The notes: generated from the letters alone by a model not told the origin. A stretch of DNA of 64,000 bases from Paenibacillus sp. sptzw28 (GCF_019550795.1 NZ_CP080545.1:1321501-1385500); one strand, 5' to 3'; shown: positions 17,496-26,877, numbered from the stretch's first letter. Program-made: numbers and translations.

Positions 17496-20447
17496 ATGTC
17501 TATCTCATCAAAGAGCAAAATATGGAGAATGCTTTGGAGAGTAACTAAATTTACATTACTGGGTTTATTTTTGGTGTTACTGACTGGCATTGGTGCTGTT
17601 TTTGGATATGCCATGTCGATTACCAAGGACCTGAAACCTATAGACCTGAAACCATTGTCTGCTTTAAGTGCGACCACTTTTATATATGATCGAAACCAGC
17701 AATTATTGGGACAAAGTGTAAGTGATGGAAACCGGATTCCCATTAAAAATTTATCTGATGTTTCTCATTGGATCGTCGATGCCTTTATCTCGGGAGAAGA
17801 TAAAACCTTTTATAGCAATATAGGGATAGATCCGATGGCCATTTTAAGATCTGCGTATGATGATTTTATTTCACACCAGGTGGTAACCGGTGCCAGCACC
17901 ATTAGCCAACAGACGATAAAGACGGTATATTTCCCCGACTTCTACAAGCAAACACGGGATTTGCACACAAAAATACAGGAAGCCATTATGGCAATTGAAA
18001 TGAACCGTTCACTCAGCAAAGACCAAATTATGACGGATTATTTAAACTGGGTTTATTTCGGGAAATCGAAGTCGGGTATTAACTTGTACGGAATACAGTC
18101 TGCATCTAAAGCTATTTTCGGCATCCCGGCCGATCAAGTTAATGTTGCGCAGGCTGCCCTTTTGGCGTCTTTGCCTAACAATCCGGCAAATTTAAACCCT
18201 TTCAGGAATCTAAAGGGCGCTCTTGACCGGCAGCATTACATATTGACTCAGATGAAAGAAGACGGCTATATCAGTAAGCAACAGTTTGCCGACGCAATGA
18301 ATTTTGATATCAAAAAAAGTTTAGTCAAAGAAGACCCCATCAAAACCGTCACTGGGGTGCACCCCTATTTGATCCCTGAAATAGAACAACGGGCCGCAGA
18401 AGATATTGTTTCAACCGCACAATACGATCCATCAAAAAAGGCAGGAGCGTTAGCGGAAGCAAAACAGGCTCTGGATAGCGGAGGATACAAAGTCTATACC
18501 ACAATCGACCTAAACGAGCAAAATGCTATGGAAGATGTTTTATCTGACAATAAAAACTTCCCGTCTAAAACAAAGATTACCGTTAAAGATCCAAGTACCG
18601 GAAAAGATGTTAAAGAATCTTTGGAGGTCGGCACCACACTCATCGATAACAAAACCGGCGGTATTCTTGCCGTTGGAGGCGGGCGCAGCTGGAAAGAGGA
18701 TCAAAATAACCATACGCTTCTGCCACGGCAGCCAGGTTCCTCCATGAAGCCATTGGCCGTTTACGGTCCCGCTGTCGAGCAAAAAATAATATTCCCTGGC
18801 GAGGGAATTGACGATGTACCGTTTTCCTACCCAGGTACTGACCAATATCCGCAGAACTGGGACCATCAGTATCGGGGATGGGTGTCGGCAAGGGTTGCGC
18901 TGGCCGAGTCCTATGACGTTCCTGCCCTTAAGCTGTTTCAACAACTTACGCCTAAAGTAGGACTCAGCTATGTTAAGCAAATGGGAATCACAACCTTAAC
19001 GCCAAACGACTACAATTTGCCTGCCGGCATTGGCGGTCTTTACCGCGGCTTGACTGTCGAAGAAAATACGAGTGCATATACGACATTCGCAAACCAGGGA
19101 ATTCACAAAGATTCTTATTTAATCGACCATATCGTGGACCGGGAAGGTAATGTCGTTTACAGCCATCAGCCGGAACAAACACGTGTGTTTTCCCCGCAGA
19201 CAGCTTTTATTTTAACCGATATGATGAAGGATGTTGTTCACTCCCGCATAGGGACTGCTTACAGAATTGGCTCGTATTTTCCCAAGAAACCCATTGCCGG
19301 TAAAACGGGAACGACCAACAGCGAAAAAGATATTTGGTTCATAGGATATACTCCGGACGTTACCTTGGGTGTATGGGAAGGATACGATATTCCATATCCT
19401 CTCAAAGACGCACACAATCAATTATCGGTTTGGAAAGCAATTATGGACAAAATATATCCTTTGATTCCAAATCAAACGAATCAATTTCCTCCTGCGCCGG
19501 CAGGGGTTCAGAAGGCTGAGGTGTTTTTCCCATCCGGCAAACTGCCTACGGAGTTAGATCAACAATATAACCAATTAAATAAGCAGTATACGTCGCGGTT
19601 TGGCAGCATGATCGTAAACGATTGGTTTACGACCGATAAACTTCCAACTGAGCAAGGCGACATGGTGGTAAATGTAAAGTATAGTGAAATAGGCGGAAAG
19701 AATTATTTTATAGCTGACCCTAATGTACCTGTAGGAGACTCCGTGAAAGAGGGAGTCTTCATCAAGACGGAGCCTTACAAGCCACTTAAGGACGGTCCTA
19801 ATTACTCCCCTCCGTGGGATTACCAATGGGAAACGCCAGAGACAACCGGTGCTGATGAGAATTCAGCCGTTTCTTCTCCAGAAGATCTGAAGGCCGCTGC
19901 ATCCGCTAATAACAATCAAATCAATTTGACTTGGTCGAATGTTCAAGGCGCAGATGGATATGTGGTTTGGAGGGCTGATGGTTCAGGTCAGTATCAAATT
20001 ATCAGCAACGTGCTTTCCCAGCCTGATTATGTTGACAAGAACACTGCAGGGGGTTCTTCTTATTCTTACAAGGTTTCGTCAGTTAAGGGAGATTCTCTGC
20101 AACTTTCCGGAAACGCGGCAACCGGTGCCACGGGTGGAGTTAGCGGGAATAATACGAATACCGGAAACATTCCAACTGGACTTGCGGTTTCTACGGGACC
20201 TGCCGGATATCAACTGGCATGGAACCCGGTTCAAGGGGCTCAATCTTACAACATATACCGAAGCCTGGACGGCGGGATCACCTACCTATTAATCGGTTCG
20301 TCTAATATAAACACATATGACGACACCCAAGCTTTAGGGAACGCGCAACCTATCTACTATGTTACGGCGGAAACCGCAACAGGCGAATCTGCGCCTTCCC
20401 TGCCTGAAAGCGTGGCAGGTTCCAGTGACATGCCGGCAGGTAAGTAA
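17496..20447 (+). CDS. Class A penicillin-binding protein (transglycosylase-transpeptidase) with FN3 domains
   Basis: 983 aa, start ATG 17496 with AAGGAGG at 17484-17490. One membrane anchor (about 15-40) precedes a GT51 transglycosylase domain, with EDKTFYSNIGID and GASTISQQTIK as its first two motifs. The transpeptidase domain has PGSSMKP (catalytic Ser), ESYDVPAL at the SxN position and GKTGTTNSEKD (KTG). The SxN motif reads SYD, an Asn-to-Asp change. Two fibronectin type III-like modules follow at about 800-975 (ADGYVVWRADGSG and AQSYNIYRSLDGG). It polymerises and cross-links peptidoglycan outside the membrane. FN3 tails occur in other Bacillota enzymes of this class. Confidence 0.93.
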   Translation: MSISSKSKIWRMLWRVTKFTLLGLFLVLLTGIGAVFGYAMSITKDLKPIDLKPLSALSATTFIYDRNQQLLGQSVSDGNRIPIKNLSDVSHWIVDAFISGEDKTFYSNIGIDPMAILRSAYDDFISHQVVTGASTISQQTIKTVYFPDFYKQTRDLHTKIQEAIMAIEMNRSLSKDQIMTDYLNWVYFGKSKSGINLYGIQSASKAIFGIPADQVNVAQAALLASLPNNPANLNPFRNLKGALDRQHYILTQMKEDGYISKQQFADAMNFDIKKSLVKEDPIKTVTGVHPYLIPEIEQRAAEDIVSTAQYDPSKKAGALAEAKQALDSGGYKVYTTIDLNEQNAMEDVLSDNKNFPSKTKITVKDPSTGKDVKESLEVGTTLIDNKTGGILAVGGGRSWKEDQNNHTLLPRQPGSSMKPLAVYGPAVEQKIIFPGEGIDDVPFSYPGTDQYPQNWDHQYRGWVSARVALAESYDVPALKLFQQLTPKVGLSYVKQMGITTLTPNDYNLPAGIGGLYRGLTVEENTSAYTTFANQGIHKDSYLIDHIVDREGNVVYSHQPEQTRVFSPQTAFILTDMMKDVVHSRIGTAYRIGSYFPKKPIAGKTGTTNSEKDIWFIGYTPDVTLGVWEGYDIPYPLKDAHNQLSVWKAIMDKIYPLIPNQTNQFPPAPAGVQKAEVFFPSGKLPTELDQQYNQLNKQYTSRFGSMIVNDWFTTDKLPTEQGDMVVNVKYSEIGGKNYFIADPNVPVGDSVKEGVFIKTEPYKPLKDGPNYSPPWDYQWETPETTGADENSAVSSPEDLKAAASANNNQINLTWSNVQGADGYVVWRADGSGQYQIISNVLSQPDYVDKNTAGGSSYSYKVSSVKGDSLQLSGNAATGATGGVSGNNTNTGNIPTGLAVSTGPAGYQLAWNPVQGAQSYNIYRSLDGGITYLLIGSSNINTYDDTQALGNAQPIYYVTAETATGESAPSLPESVAGSSDMPAGK

Positions 20448-20542
20448 TCAGGTCAATCTCCTTCAGGTTCCCTCTCCATAGAAATATGAAGTGATATTCT
20501 ATTACTCCTTTTATGTCTAGTAACCGGAATGACAGATAAGCA

Positions 20543-20579
20543 GGGAGCAGTCTGCCGCGGCGGCCTGTTCCTTTTTTTT
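20543..20579 (+). terminator. Rho-independent terminator of the penicillin-binding protein gene
   Basis: An imperfect GC-rich hairpin centred on GCCGCGGC with flanks GGAGCAG / CTGTTCC is followed by a run of eight T. Confidence 0.75.
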
Positions 20580-20629
20580 ATTGAAGCGTCCAATACTAAA
20601 TAGCGAGCGAAAAATGGAGATGTGTAATA

Positions 20630-20846
20630 GTGGAAAACGAAATGCTAAAAATATTTGATGATAACAAAACTCAAATCGGTATCGCAACTCGAGAAGAAGT
20701 TCACAGACTAGGACATTGGCATGAAGCATTTCATTGCTGGTTTATTACTCGGGAAGAAGATACAAATTATATTTATTTTCAGCTTCGTAGTGATCTGAAA
20801 AGACTATCCTAACCTTTTAGACATTACTGCATTTCTCAGCATTAAG
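20630..20846 (+). pseudogene. N-terminal fragment of an isopentenyl-diphosphate-isomerase-like NUDIX protein
   Basis: From GTG 20630 (ATGGAGA upstream) the product MLKIFDDNKTQIGIATREEV and HRLGHWHEAFHCWFI matches the N-terminus of YfcD/IDI-type NUDIX proteins. The frame ends at a TAA after 60 codons, but one base shift later the sequence YPNLLDITA continues the family pattern. The NUDIX box itself is absent. It is therefore frameshifted and truncated. Confidence 0.7.
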
Positions 20847-20849
20847 ATT

Positions 20850-21193
20850 ACTGCTAAAAACACGGAGATAGATTCCACATATATCCGTGAAGTCTCATAC
20901 ATGCTTAATGAGCATGCATGTACGGGTCACTCAGTTAAGAACGGGGATGCGGCATTTCTTCCGATTGGTACCGTTATTTATGCATTGGAGGGTTACAAGT
21001 CCGAATTTCGCGTCGTATCGGATAACAAGATTTACGAAGCGCAAAAGAAAATCCAAATGCGGCAACAATGGGGGATCTCTTGGACATTGAAGGCAAGGTG
21101 AAGAAAGTCAGCCTGGAAAGCGGCCAAGACGGCAGTCAAATCGGCAACTTCAGCCACGAAGCGTCATCGGAATTCATTTCTGAGCTTCGTTGA
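20850..21193 (+). pseudogene. Frameshifted fragment of a small, possibly secreted protein
   Basis: The reading IKITAKNTEIDSTYIREVSY, then LPIGTVIYALEGYKSEFRVV, runs to KIYEAQ. A +1/-1 shift then gives ATMGDLLDIEGKVKKVSLES and continues to the TGA at 21191-21193. Together these look like one protein of about 110 residues broken by a frameshift and missing its N-terminus, fused to the NUDIX remnant. Family not recognised. 21194-21368 holds only a hairpin (AGCAGG/CCTGCT near 21310-21332) and a TATAAT at 21293-21298. Confidence 0.55.
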
Positions 21194-21368
21194 AGTTATT
21201 AATCGCATCTCAGAGAGAACAAATTAATCAGCGGCGGGATTATAATGGTGGAATGACCGATCAAAATTAAGCTAACGGATTAGTGATAGCAGTATAATTA
21301 TGACTGGAGCAGGGATCGCGGCGACCTGCTACTGATCGTTTGAAGAATCGGTATAGGAGAAGTGTTGA

Positions 21369-22022
21369 ATGACATTCAAACGGCTTCTTGTTGCAATGTC
21401 AATATGCACGGTTTTGTTAATCATCTCAATAATTATCATATTTGTACAGTTTAAGGAAAACCAGAGCTACGAAAGATATATTTCCGCTAAATTAAGTCAA
21501 TCATTATCGAATTTTTTGACAGCCGTAATGGTTAACGAAGAGACCCTTAATCAATACATGAACAGCAGCAAGAAAGAAGTGCTGCCGGATCAGGTGACAA
21601 CGCTTTGTTACAACTTCAAATCGATCGGGACGGAATATGAAAAATTGCTTCAGACATCCGAAACTTTAAAAAAGGCGAACGACGTACAAACGAACCAATT
21701 AACAGCAAACGCAGCTCAGGATATCCATTTTTTTCTGGCCAGGCAACTGATAGGAAATGGGATTCTCGGGGATTGCACCCCGGCTAAGTCAACGATCACG
21801 ATTAATGAGGAACAATTCAAAAAGATAAAGGGCATCTATGGGATCAGCAAACGGTGGTCCGCGATTGCCAAGAACCTAGTGCCCGAAGCTACGCCAAACG
21901 GTGTCGAAAATGTCAATTGGGAACTAGTCGTTAACGATAAAGTTTGGGTGCAGTTATTAAAGGAATATTCGGCTTACGCAAATGAATCGGGGATGACGGC
22001 GACCAATCAATTTTTCAACTGA
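21369..22022 (+). CDS. Membrane-anchored protein of unknown function
   Basis: 217 aa, start ATG 21369 with TAGGAGAAG upstream. It has a single N-terminal membrane helix (LLVAMSICTVLLIISIIIIF) and then a mostly helical, charged extracytoplasmic domain (SQSLSNFLTAVMVNEETLNQ...). There is no lipobox and no catalytic motif. Size, topology and the single helix fit an uncharacterised Bacillota surface protein. Not recognised beyond that. Confidence 0.65.
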   Translation: MTFKRLLVAMSICTVLLIISIIIIFVQFKENQSYERYISAKLSQSLSNFLTAVMVNEETLNQYMNSSKKEVLPDQVTTLCYNFKSIGTEYEKLLQTSETLKKANDVQTNQLTANAAQDIHFFLARQLIGNGILGDCTPAKSTITINEEQFKKIKGIYGISKRWSAIAKNLVPEATPNGVENVNWELVVNDKVWVQLLKEYSAYANESGMTATNQFFN

Positions 22023-22090
22023 CGGGCACGAGAGATTTGTGAGAAAACATTATCGTACCAGGAAAGTTCAACATGTGAAAGATTACAGTG

Positions 22091-22119
22091 AGGGCCATCC
22101 CTCAAAGGACGGCCCTTTC
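22091..22119. terminator. Short hairpin between convergent genes
   Basis: AGGGCC (22091-22096) pairs with GGCCCT (22111-22116), followed by TTTC. It lies between the ends of the 21369 and 22124 genes and may serve both. Confidence 0.5.
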
Positions 22120-22123
22120 TATA

Positions 22124-22696
22124 TCAAACGGCTCGACGGTTGAATTTTAGTTCCAGGTATTCAATATGCTTTTTGACCTCAGTCCAGTTTGAAGCACGAA
22201 ATACTAAGTCATTAGTGACGGACAAATTATATGGCTGTTCGTATAGAATGACGTGCTTGTTCGCAAGGGCAAACTCCTCCGCATAGTGGGGACCATCATC
22301 GATCAGCACATCCACCTGGCAATTGATACATTCCTGGAGTTTGTTCTCAGTGAGAGTGATATTGTGATAATGAATTTTGTGCTGTTTAAGCCATTCGATG
22401 GTAACATCACGAAAAATTAACGGACGAGCAGTAATAATCGATATTTTATGCTGATTAAATAGTTGCTGTAATATTTCTGCTGCCATCGGCAAAGGCGATG
22501 AGTTCCAATGAATATCGTGGCCGTATTGTGTATAAACGGCATCACGTTCAGCTTGATTCCAGCCATACAAACGGTATAAATAAAAATCATTGACATCTTC
22601 AGGCGTAAACGATAAACCGGATGCTTCATTATAAAAGTGCAAGTGAGCTGTAGTGGCATCCAGAACAGTGTTGTCCAAATCGACCGCAATGTGCAT
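22124..22696 (-). CDS. HAD-fold nucleotidase-like protein, NT5C type
   Basis: 190 aa from ATG 22696, preceded by TAGGAG about 11 nt upstream; the open frame reaches 22762 but those residues are not family-like. HAD motif I is HIAVDLDNTVLD (nucleophile Asp and acid/base Asp), motif II SIITARP and motif IV DVLIDDGPHYAEE. This matches the 5'(3')-deoxyribonucleotidase-like group (PF06941), which dephosphorylates nucleotides in the cytosol. It starts 26 nt after the end of the SLOG-like gene, so the two are probably cotranscribed. Confidence 0.8.
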   Translation of the reverse strand: MHIAVDLDNTVLDATTAHLHFYNEASGLSFTPEDVNDFYLYRLYGWNQAERDAVYTQYGHDIHWNSSPLPMAAEILQQLFNQHKISIITARPLIFRDVTIEWLKQHKIHYHNITLTENKLQECINCQVDVLIDDGPHYAEEFALANKHVILYEQPYNLSVTNDLVFRASNWTEVKKHIEYLELKFNRRAV

Positions 22697-22721
22697 AAGT
22701 TTAACAACTCCTATACGAAAT

Positions 22722-23285
22722 TTACTGCGAGTCCTGCACGTCCCTTTGCTCCTCGTCTGCAATCGCCTGAATGTCCTCGGAGGTAATGCTCAGGTAAAGA
22801 TAGTTGCCCTCCTCGCGCTTCTTGAGCGCTCTCTGTTTCATGAATTTGGGGCTGGCTTCGCCCGCGTCTTCATCATAGAAGAGCAGAATGCCGTCCGTCT
22901 TTCTGAGGAGCAGGTCGTCTCGTGCAGTAAGCTGCCATACGCCATTGTAGGGCTGCTTACTCACACTGCCGTAGTAATCCAATGCTTTGAGAATGTCCTT
23001 ATAGTATTTCTGCTTGTCCTCTTTCCACTTTTCCTCGGGGTTAAGATAAGCTGTAATGATGGAAAGCTTCAAGTGCGGATACCGCTTCTTCAAGCCGATG
23101 ACGACCTCACATGCCCATAAATCTACGCCGTACTGTCCGGGTGTAATGACCCACTCCAATCCCTCTTCGACGAGTGGGGCAAGCCGGGCTTCGATCGCCT
23201 TCTTAATGTAGGCAATGCCTTTATGCTTCTGATCGAAAATCCCGATTTCATGCGCACGGTAACCCGTCACGAGAAGGTTTTTCAT
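22722..23285 (-). CDS. SLOG/YpsA-like protein (DUF1273)
   Basis: 187 aa with AAAGGGG before the ATG at 23285. LLVTGYRAHEIGIFDQKHKG and WVITPGQYGVDLWACEVV match the nucleotide-binding SLOG fold of the YpsA group, and ITAYLNPEEKW and GILLFYDEDAGEASPKFM complete it. YpsA is linked to cell division in Bacillus subtilis; the SLOG superfamily is thought to bind nucleotide-derived ligands. It heads a two-gene unit with the NT5C-type nucleotidase, an interesting pairing of a nucleotide sensor and a nucleotide phosphatase. Confidence 0.82.
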   Translation of the reverse strand: MKNLLVTGYRAHEIGIFDQKHKGIAYIKKAIEARLAPLVEEGLEWVITPGQYGVDLWACEVVIGLKKRYPHLKLSIITAYLNPEEKWKEDKQKYYKDILKALDYYGSVSKQPYNGVWQLTARDDLLLRKTDGILLFYDEDAGEASPKFMKQRALKKREEGNYLYLSITSEDIQAIADEEQRDVQDSQ

Positions 23286-23382
23286 AGTACGCCCCTTTCT
23301 TTACTAATCATATCGCTGATGCTTGTGATGAACAACAAGAATTAAAGAGGCGAAATTACTGCCGGAGCAGAATTTGAACAAG

Positions 23383-23423
23383 AAAAAACGCCAAGCCGAA
23401 TCTCAATGTCGGCTTAGCGTTTT
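23383..23423 (-). terminator. Strong terminator, probably bidirectional
   Basis: AAAACGC-TAAGCCGA pairs with TCGGCTTGGCGTTTT across a short loop, with A/T runs on both sides. On the minus strand it lies about 90 nt after the DJ-1 family gene. Confidence 0.85.
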
Positions 23424-23514
23424 ATTTTCATTTAAAATACTGATTCAGAACGGAACTCCAGCTGCAACAGTCTGCGTCCGAATACTGGAAAAAAAACGCC
23501 GTGCCGTCCTGATC

Positions 23515-24072
23515 TTACTTAAGCAGTTTAAGAAACTCTCGCATGAAGCCCGGCAGATCGGGCCATGCGTGTCCGCTGACCAGCTTACCGTCCACGTGAA
23601 GCGTTTCTGCCGCGTAGCTGGCTCCCAGCTGCTCGACATCCAGGCGGCAAGCATTGTAGGCAGTCATCGTACGTCCTTCGAAGAAGCTCGTGTCTTTCAA
23701 GGCAGCGAACACCTGTGCAGCGTGACATATCGCGCCAACAGGCTTGTCCGCTTCGAGGAAGTGGCGCAGAATGCGGGGCAGATTGGCGTCCGAACGTATA
23801 TACTCGGGTGCCCGTCCGCCGGGAATGATGAGTCCGTCATAATCGGAAGGCTCAACATCGGCGAACCCGATATGAGATTGAAGCAAGTGGCCCGGCTTCT
23901 CCGTGTACGTATCCCATCCTTCGACAAAATCATGAACGACCGTATGCAGTGTTTTCTTCGTCGGTGAAGCGATAATGGCTTCGCAGCCTTCTTCCAGTAA
24001 GCGGAAATATGGATAATAGACCTCTAGTACTTCAGCGGCGTCGCCTGTCAGAATCAAGACTTTCTTGGACAA
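23515..24072 (-). CDS. DJ-1/PfpI family protein
   Basis: 185 aa. TTG 24072 is preferred because CGAGGAG lies 8 nt upstream; a GTG at 24081 overlaps that site. The family core is clear: KKVLILTGDAAEVLEVYYPY, the acidic residue region, DYDGLIIPGGRAPEYIR, and the nucleophile elbow GAICHAAQV with its cysteine. DJ-1/PfpI proteins include glyoxalase III-type, protease-like and amidase-like enzymes. The length and the RPEYIR-type motif place it in the PfpI/YhbO-like subgroup. Cytosolic, probably stress-related. Confidence 0.85.
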   Translation of the reverse strand: MSKKVLILTGDAAEVLEVYYPYFRLLEEGCEAIIASPTKKTLHTVVHDFVEGWDTYTEKPGHLLQSHIGFADVEPSDYDGLIIPGGRAPEYIRSDANLPRILRHFLEADKPVGAICHAAQVFAALKDTSFFEGRTMTAYNACRLDVEQLGASYAAETLHVDGKLVSGHAWPDLPGFMREFLKLLK

Positions 24073-24273
24073 TGATATCACTCCTCGGAAAGGATGGGGA
24101 CACCTTTTAATTATGAAGGAGCGGTTCTTTATTTGTAAATAGGTGGAAAATGTTAGAGTTTGTCATTTAATGTCTACCCGTTTATTTGCAAAATACTAAA
24201 CCCTCTATTTTCCAATGGATGTTTTGTTTTATAATTGTAAAAAAGATCATTCACTTATGGGGGAATCTCGTTC

Positions 24274-24885
24274 ATGTGGTTTATTTTATTGTTTCTTGCG
24301 GTTGCCGGATTTGAAGGATTATCCTTGCTGGTCTCAAGGGACAGGTTGAAACAATTCGACCTGTCAATCATTCACACCGTGCAAAGCCTGGAAAGTCCCG
24401 GTACAACCCGGGCCGCAGAGTTTCTCTCGCTAATAGGCTCCCCGTCGGTCATGATACCGCTTGTGTTGGGAATAGCCGTCATCTTGTTTCTACTGCTGGG
24501 GCACCGCAAGGAGCTCATACTGCTAATAGGAGGAATGCTGGGGTCTACACTGCTTAATCATTTCTTGAAAGATTTTTACCAGCGCGCGCGCCCGGATATC
24601 CACCGTATTGTCGAAGAACAGGGGTTCAGCTACCCGAGCGGGCATTCGATGGCGGCTTTTACATTCTACGGGCTGCTCACTTTCTTGCTCTGGAGGCACT
24701 TGCCCTCACGCGGCGGGAGGATCGCACTTGTGGCCATCAGTGCATTGATGATTATAAGCATCGGGTTGACCCGTGTCTATCTTGGCGTTCATTATCCATC
24801 CGATGTTCTGGGCGGATACTGGGTTAGCGGCTGCTGGGTCGCACTATGCATCAAGCTGTTCCAGCGCTATCTGCTAAGGAAATAG
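24274..24885 (+). CDS. PAP2 superfamily membrane phosphatase
   Basis: 203 aa with about six hydrophobic segments. All three phosphatase motifs are present: KDFYQRARP (KX6RP), YPSGHSMAA (PSGH) and LTRVYLGVHYPSDVLGG (SRX5HX3D-like with Thr for Ser). It likely dephosphorylates undecaprenyl pyrophosphate or a phosphatidic acid-type lipid at the outer membrane face. The start ATG is preceded by ATGGGGGAAT. A TATAAT at 24230-24235 is the probable -10, with a poor -35. Confidence 0.88.
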   Translation: MWFILLFLAVAGFEGLSLLVSRDRLKQFDLSIIHTVQSLESPGTTRAAEFLSLIGSPSVMIPLVLGIAVILFLLLGHRKELILLIGGMLGSTLLNHFLKDFYQRARPDIHRIVEEQGFSYPSGHSMAAFTFYGLLTFLLWRHLPSRGGRIALVAISALMIISIGLTRVYLGVHYPSDVLGGYWVSGCWVALCIKLFQRYLLRK

Positions 24886-24913
24886 AATAAGGCGAAGCGA
24901 TGTTATTGCACAA

Positions 24914-24937
24914 GAAAAGGCCGCCTTTTGGGCAGCC
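24914..24937 (-). terminator. Terminator of the SDR/MDR operon
   Basis: On the minus strand GGCTGCC and GGCGGCC flank a CAAAA loop and TTTT follows, 16 nt after the SDR stop. One internal mismatch. Confidence 0.7.
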
Positions 24938-24952
24938 GTCATCCAGGTAACA

Positions 24953-25783
24953 TCATTTCTTAACACTTGTGAGATTGTCGCTAAGCTCCCACAACCTGTC
25001 CCGAAACATGCTGTCATACACTTGGCTGTCAGCGCGAGACTCCCGCTTTTGATCGAAATATTTGCCGGTTACGCCTTCGAGCTCCGAAGAGAGAGCAAGA
25101 TGAATTATTGCATCCGAACCGGACTGGACTGTTCCCATTGGCGCGATCCCGCTTTCGCGTACCATCTTGGTATCGAGGAAAGTCCCTGGATGCAGACAAT
25201 TGAATGTCATGCCGGCATGACCGTATCTCTCGGACAGCTCAATGGTAAATGCTGCGAGGGCAAGTTTACTCTGCTTGTAAGCGAGAAAAGGCGAATAATT
25301 TCGCTCGAGCATTATGTTTGATAGATCAATCGGACTTTGTCCTACGGAGGCAACATTTACAGTCCGAGAAGATACGGCTCGCAGAACCGGAAGCAGCGAG
25401 TGGGTTAAGAGGAATGGCGCCAAATAATTGACGGCAAGTCGCAGCTCGAACCCGTCTTGGCTTAAAGCCCGGCGGCCATTTTTAAGCTCGCCTGCCCCGA
25501 TACCCGCATTGTTGATCAGGACATCCAAACCGGAATAATCAGCCTGTACCTCTGAGGCCAAACTCCGTACATCGGCGAGCGAAGCAAAATCAGCCCGGTA
25601 AAATTTGGTTTTCTTGTTTCCGGTTGATGCAGCAATTTCTTCCATAACAGTTCTTCCGCGTTCGCTGCTTCTTCCATGAAGGAGAACTGTCGCTCCCAAT
25701 CCCGCCAAGTCAAGCGCTGTCTGTTTACCGATGCCGTCGGTCGCTCCCGTCACAAGAATGACCTTTTCCTCTGCTGCTTTCAT
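24953..25783 (-). CDS. Short-chain dehydrogenase/reductase
   Basis: 276 aa from ATG 25783, with AGGAGG 7 nt upstream. The classical SDR features are present: the cofactor loop TGATDGIGKQTAL, INNAGIG, a catalytic Ser near SVGQSPID, and Y-x3-K in YKQSK. LHGRS after the second strand suggests NADP preference. The start codon overlaps the stop of the upstream zinc-type oxidoreductase gene by 4 nt (ATGA), so the two are translationally coupled and probably act in one pathway. Confidence 0.9.
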   Translation of the reverse strand: MKAAEEKVILVTGATDGIGKQTALDLAGLGATVLLHGRSSERGRTVMEEIAASTGNKKTKFYRADFASLADVRSLASEVQADYSGLDVLINNAGIGAGELKNGRRALSQDGFELRLAVNYLAPFLLTHSLLPVLRAVSSRTVNVASVGQSPIDLSNIMLERNYSPFLAYKQSKLALAAFTIELSERYGHAGMTFNCLHPGTFLDTKMVRESGIAPMGTVQSGSDAIIHLALSSELEGVTGKYFDQKRESRADSQVYDSMFRDRLWELSDNLTSVKK

Positions 25784-26877
25784 CGCGATTCCTCCTGTTC
25801 CTGATCTCCCTGCCAAGGTACTAGAATTGAGTAGTCGAGCCCGCGTGAGCCGGATGCTGCCGCGATCGCCTCATTAATTAGCTCCAATGGATACGTCTTC
25901 GGACGGAATGCCCGGAGATTCAATGCTCCGGAATGAATCATTCTTACGATATCCGAGGGTGCCGAGCTTGGATACATGGAAGAGCCCTTAATGTTAAGCT
26001 CCTTGACAAGCGTCATCAAGTAGGATAAATGAACATTCGCCGCCACACCGCCTAGAAGTACAGCAGTTCCCCCTTGGCGGAGCACAGACAACCCGGCTTC
26101 AACGAGTGAAGGGCTATCGATTATACCTACTGCGTCTATCATTATATCTACTTGTTTAACCTGCTTGGAAAGTGTGGAACCATACTCTTCTTCACGCTGC
26201 GGAAGCGGAACGCTTTGGACACGAAGAGGGTCAAGCTCCGTCAGCGATTCAAGTACGGATAAATTGCGGCCCGCCGCATATACTCTGGATGCTCCCATGG
26301 CGAGGGCTGTAAGAACGGAAGCAGTGCCCAAATTACCGGTCGCGCCGTTAATGAGTACGGATTGCCCCGGTTTAAACTCTCCCCGCAGGAAGGCGCCGTA
26401 AGCGATACATAAGTAATACATGCATGCAAGCTGCGAATTATCGTAATCATCACCAATCAGGTCAATAGGGGTAATGCATTCAACCGGAAAATCGGCCTGC
26501 TCCGCGAATGTACCTTCTTTCCACAGATCAAGCAAGTCCTGACAATTCGCTGTCATCCCGAACCAGCCCTTTAAAATACGCTCCGGTTCACCCGAGTTGT
26601 TTCTTGAGGAGACGAGCGGACTGCAAAACACCTTCTGCCCGACCGTCAAACCCGAAACATCATCCGCAAGATCTTCGACAAATCCGATCGCACATAAACC
26701 GGGAGTGTAGGGGGTCGGCAGGGGGAAAGGAAACTGTCCTCCGACGACCTGATTCGTAAAGGACAAAATATGGGTAGCCAGCACGCGGACCCGGACACTT
26801 GAAGAACGCAAGGGAGGAGAAGAGACTTCTGTTACCTTGAGCGGCGAACCTGATTCATGTAAAACAGCTGCTTTCAT
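25780..26877 (-). CDS. Medium-chain dehydrogenase/reductase (alcohol dehydrogenase-like)
   Basis: 365 aa from ATG 26877, with AAGGAGG upstream; the open frame continues for 79 codons without a family-like sequence. The N-terminal GroES-like domain (MKAAVLHESGSPLKVTEV) and the Rossmann segment SVLINGATGNLGTASVLTAL are typical. The usual catalytic zinc ligands are not evident, so it may be a zinc-free quinone-reductase-like member. It is the first gene of a two-gene operon with the SDR and divergent from the MmyB-type regulator. Confidence 0.87.
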   Translation of the reverse strand: MKAAVLHESGSPLKVTEVSSPPLRSSSVRVRVLATHILSFTNQVVGGQFPFPLPTPYTPGLCAIGFVEDLADDVSGLTVGQKVFCSPLVSSRNNSGEPERILKGWFGMTANCQDLLDLWKEGTFAEQADFPVECITPIDLIGDDYDNSQLACMYYLCIAYGAFLRGEFKPGQSVLINGATGNLGTASVLTALAMGASRVYAAGRNLSVLESLTELDPLRVQSVPLPQREEEYGSTLSKQVKQVDIMIDAVGIIDSPSLVEAGLSVLRQGGTAVLLGGVAANVHLSYLMTLVKELNIKGSSMYPSSAPSDIVRMIHSGALNLRAFRPKTYPLELINEAIAAASGSRGLDYSILVPWQGDQEQEESR

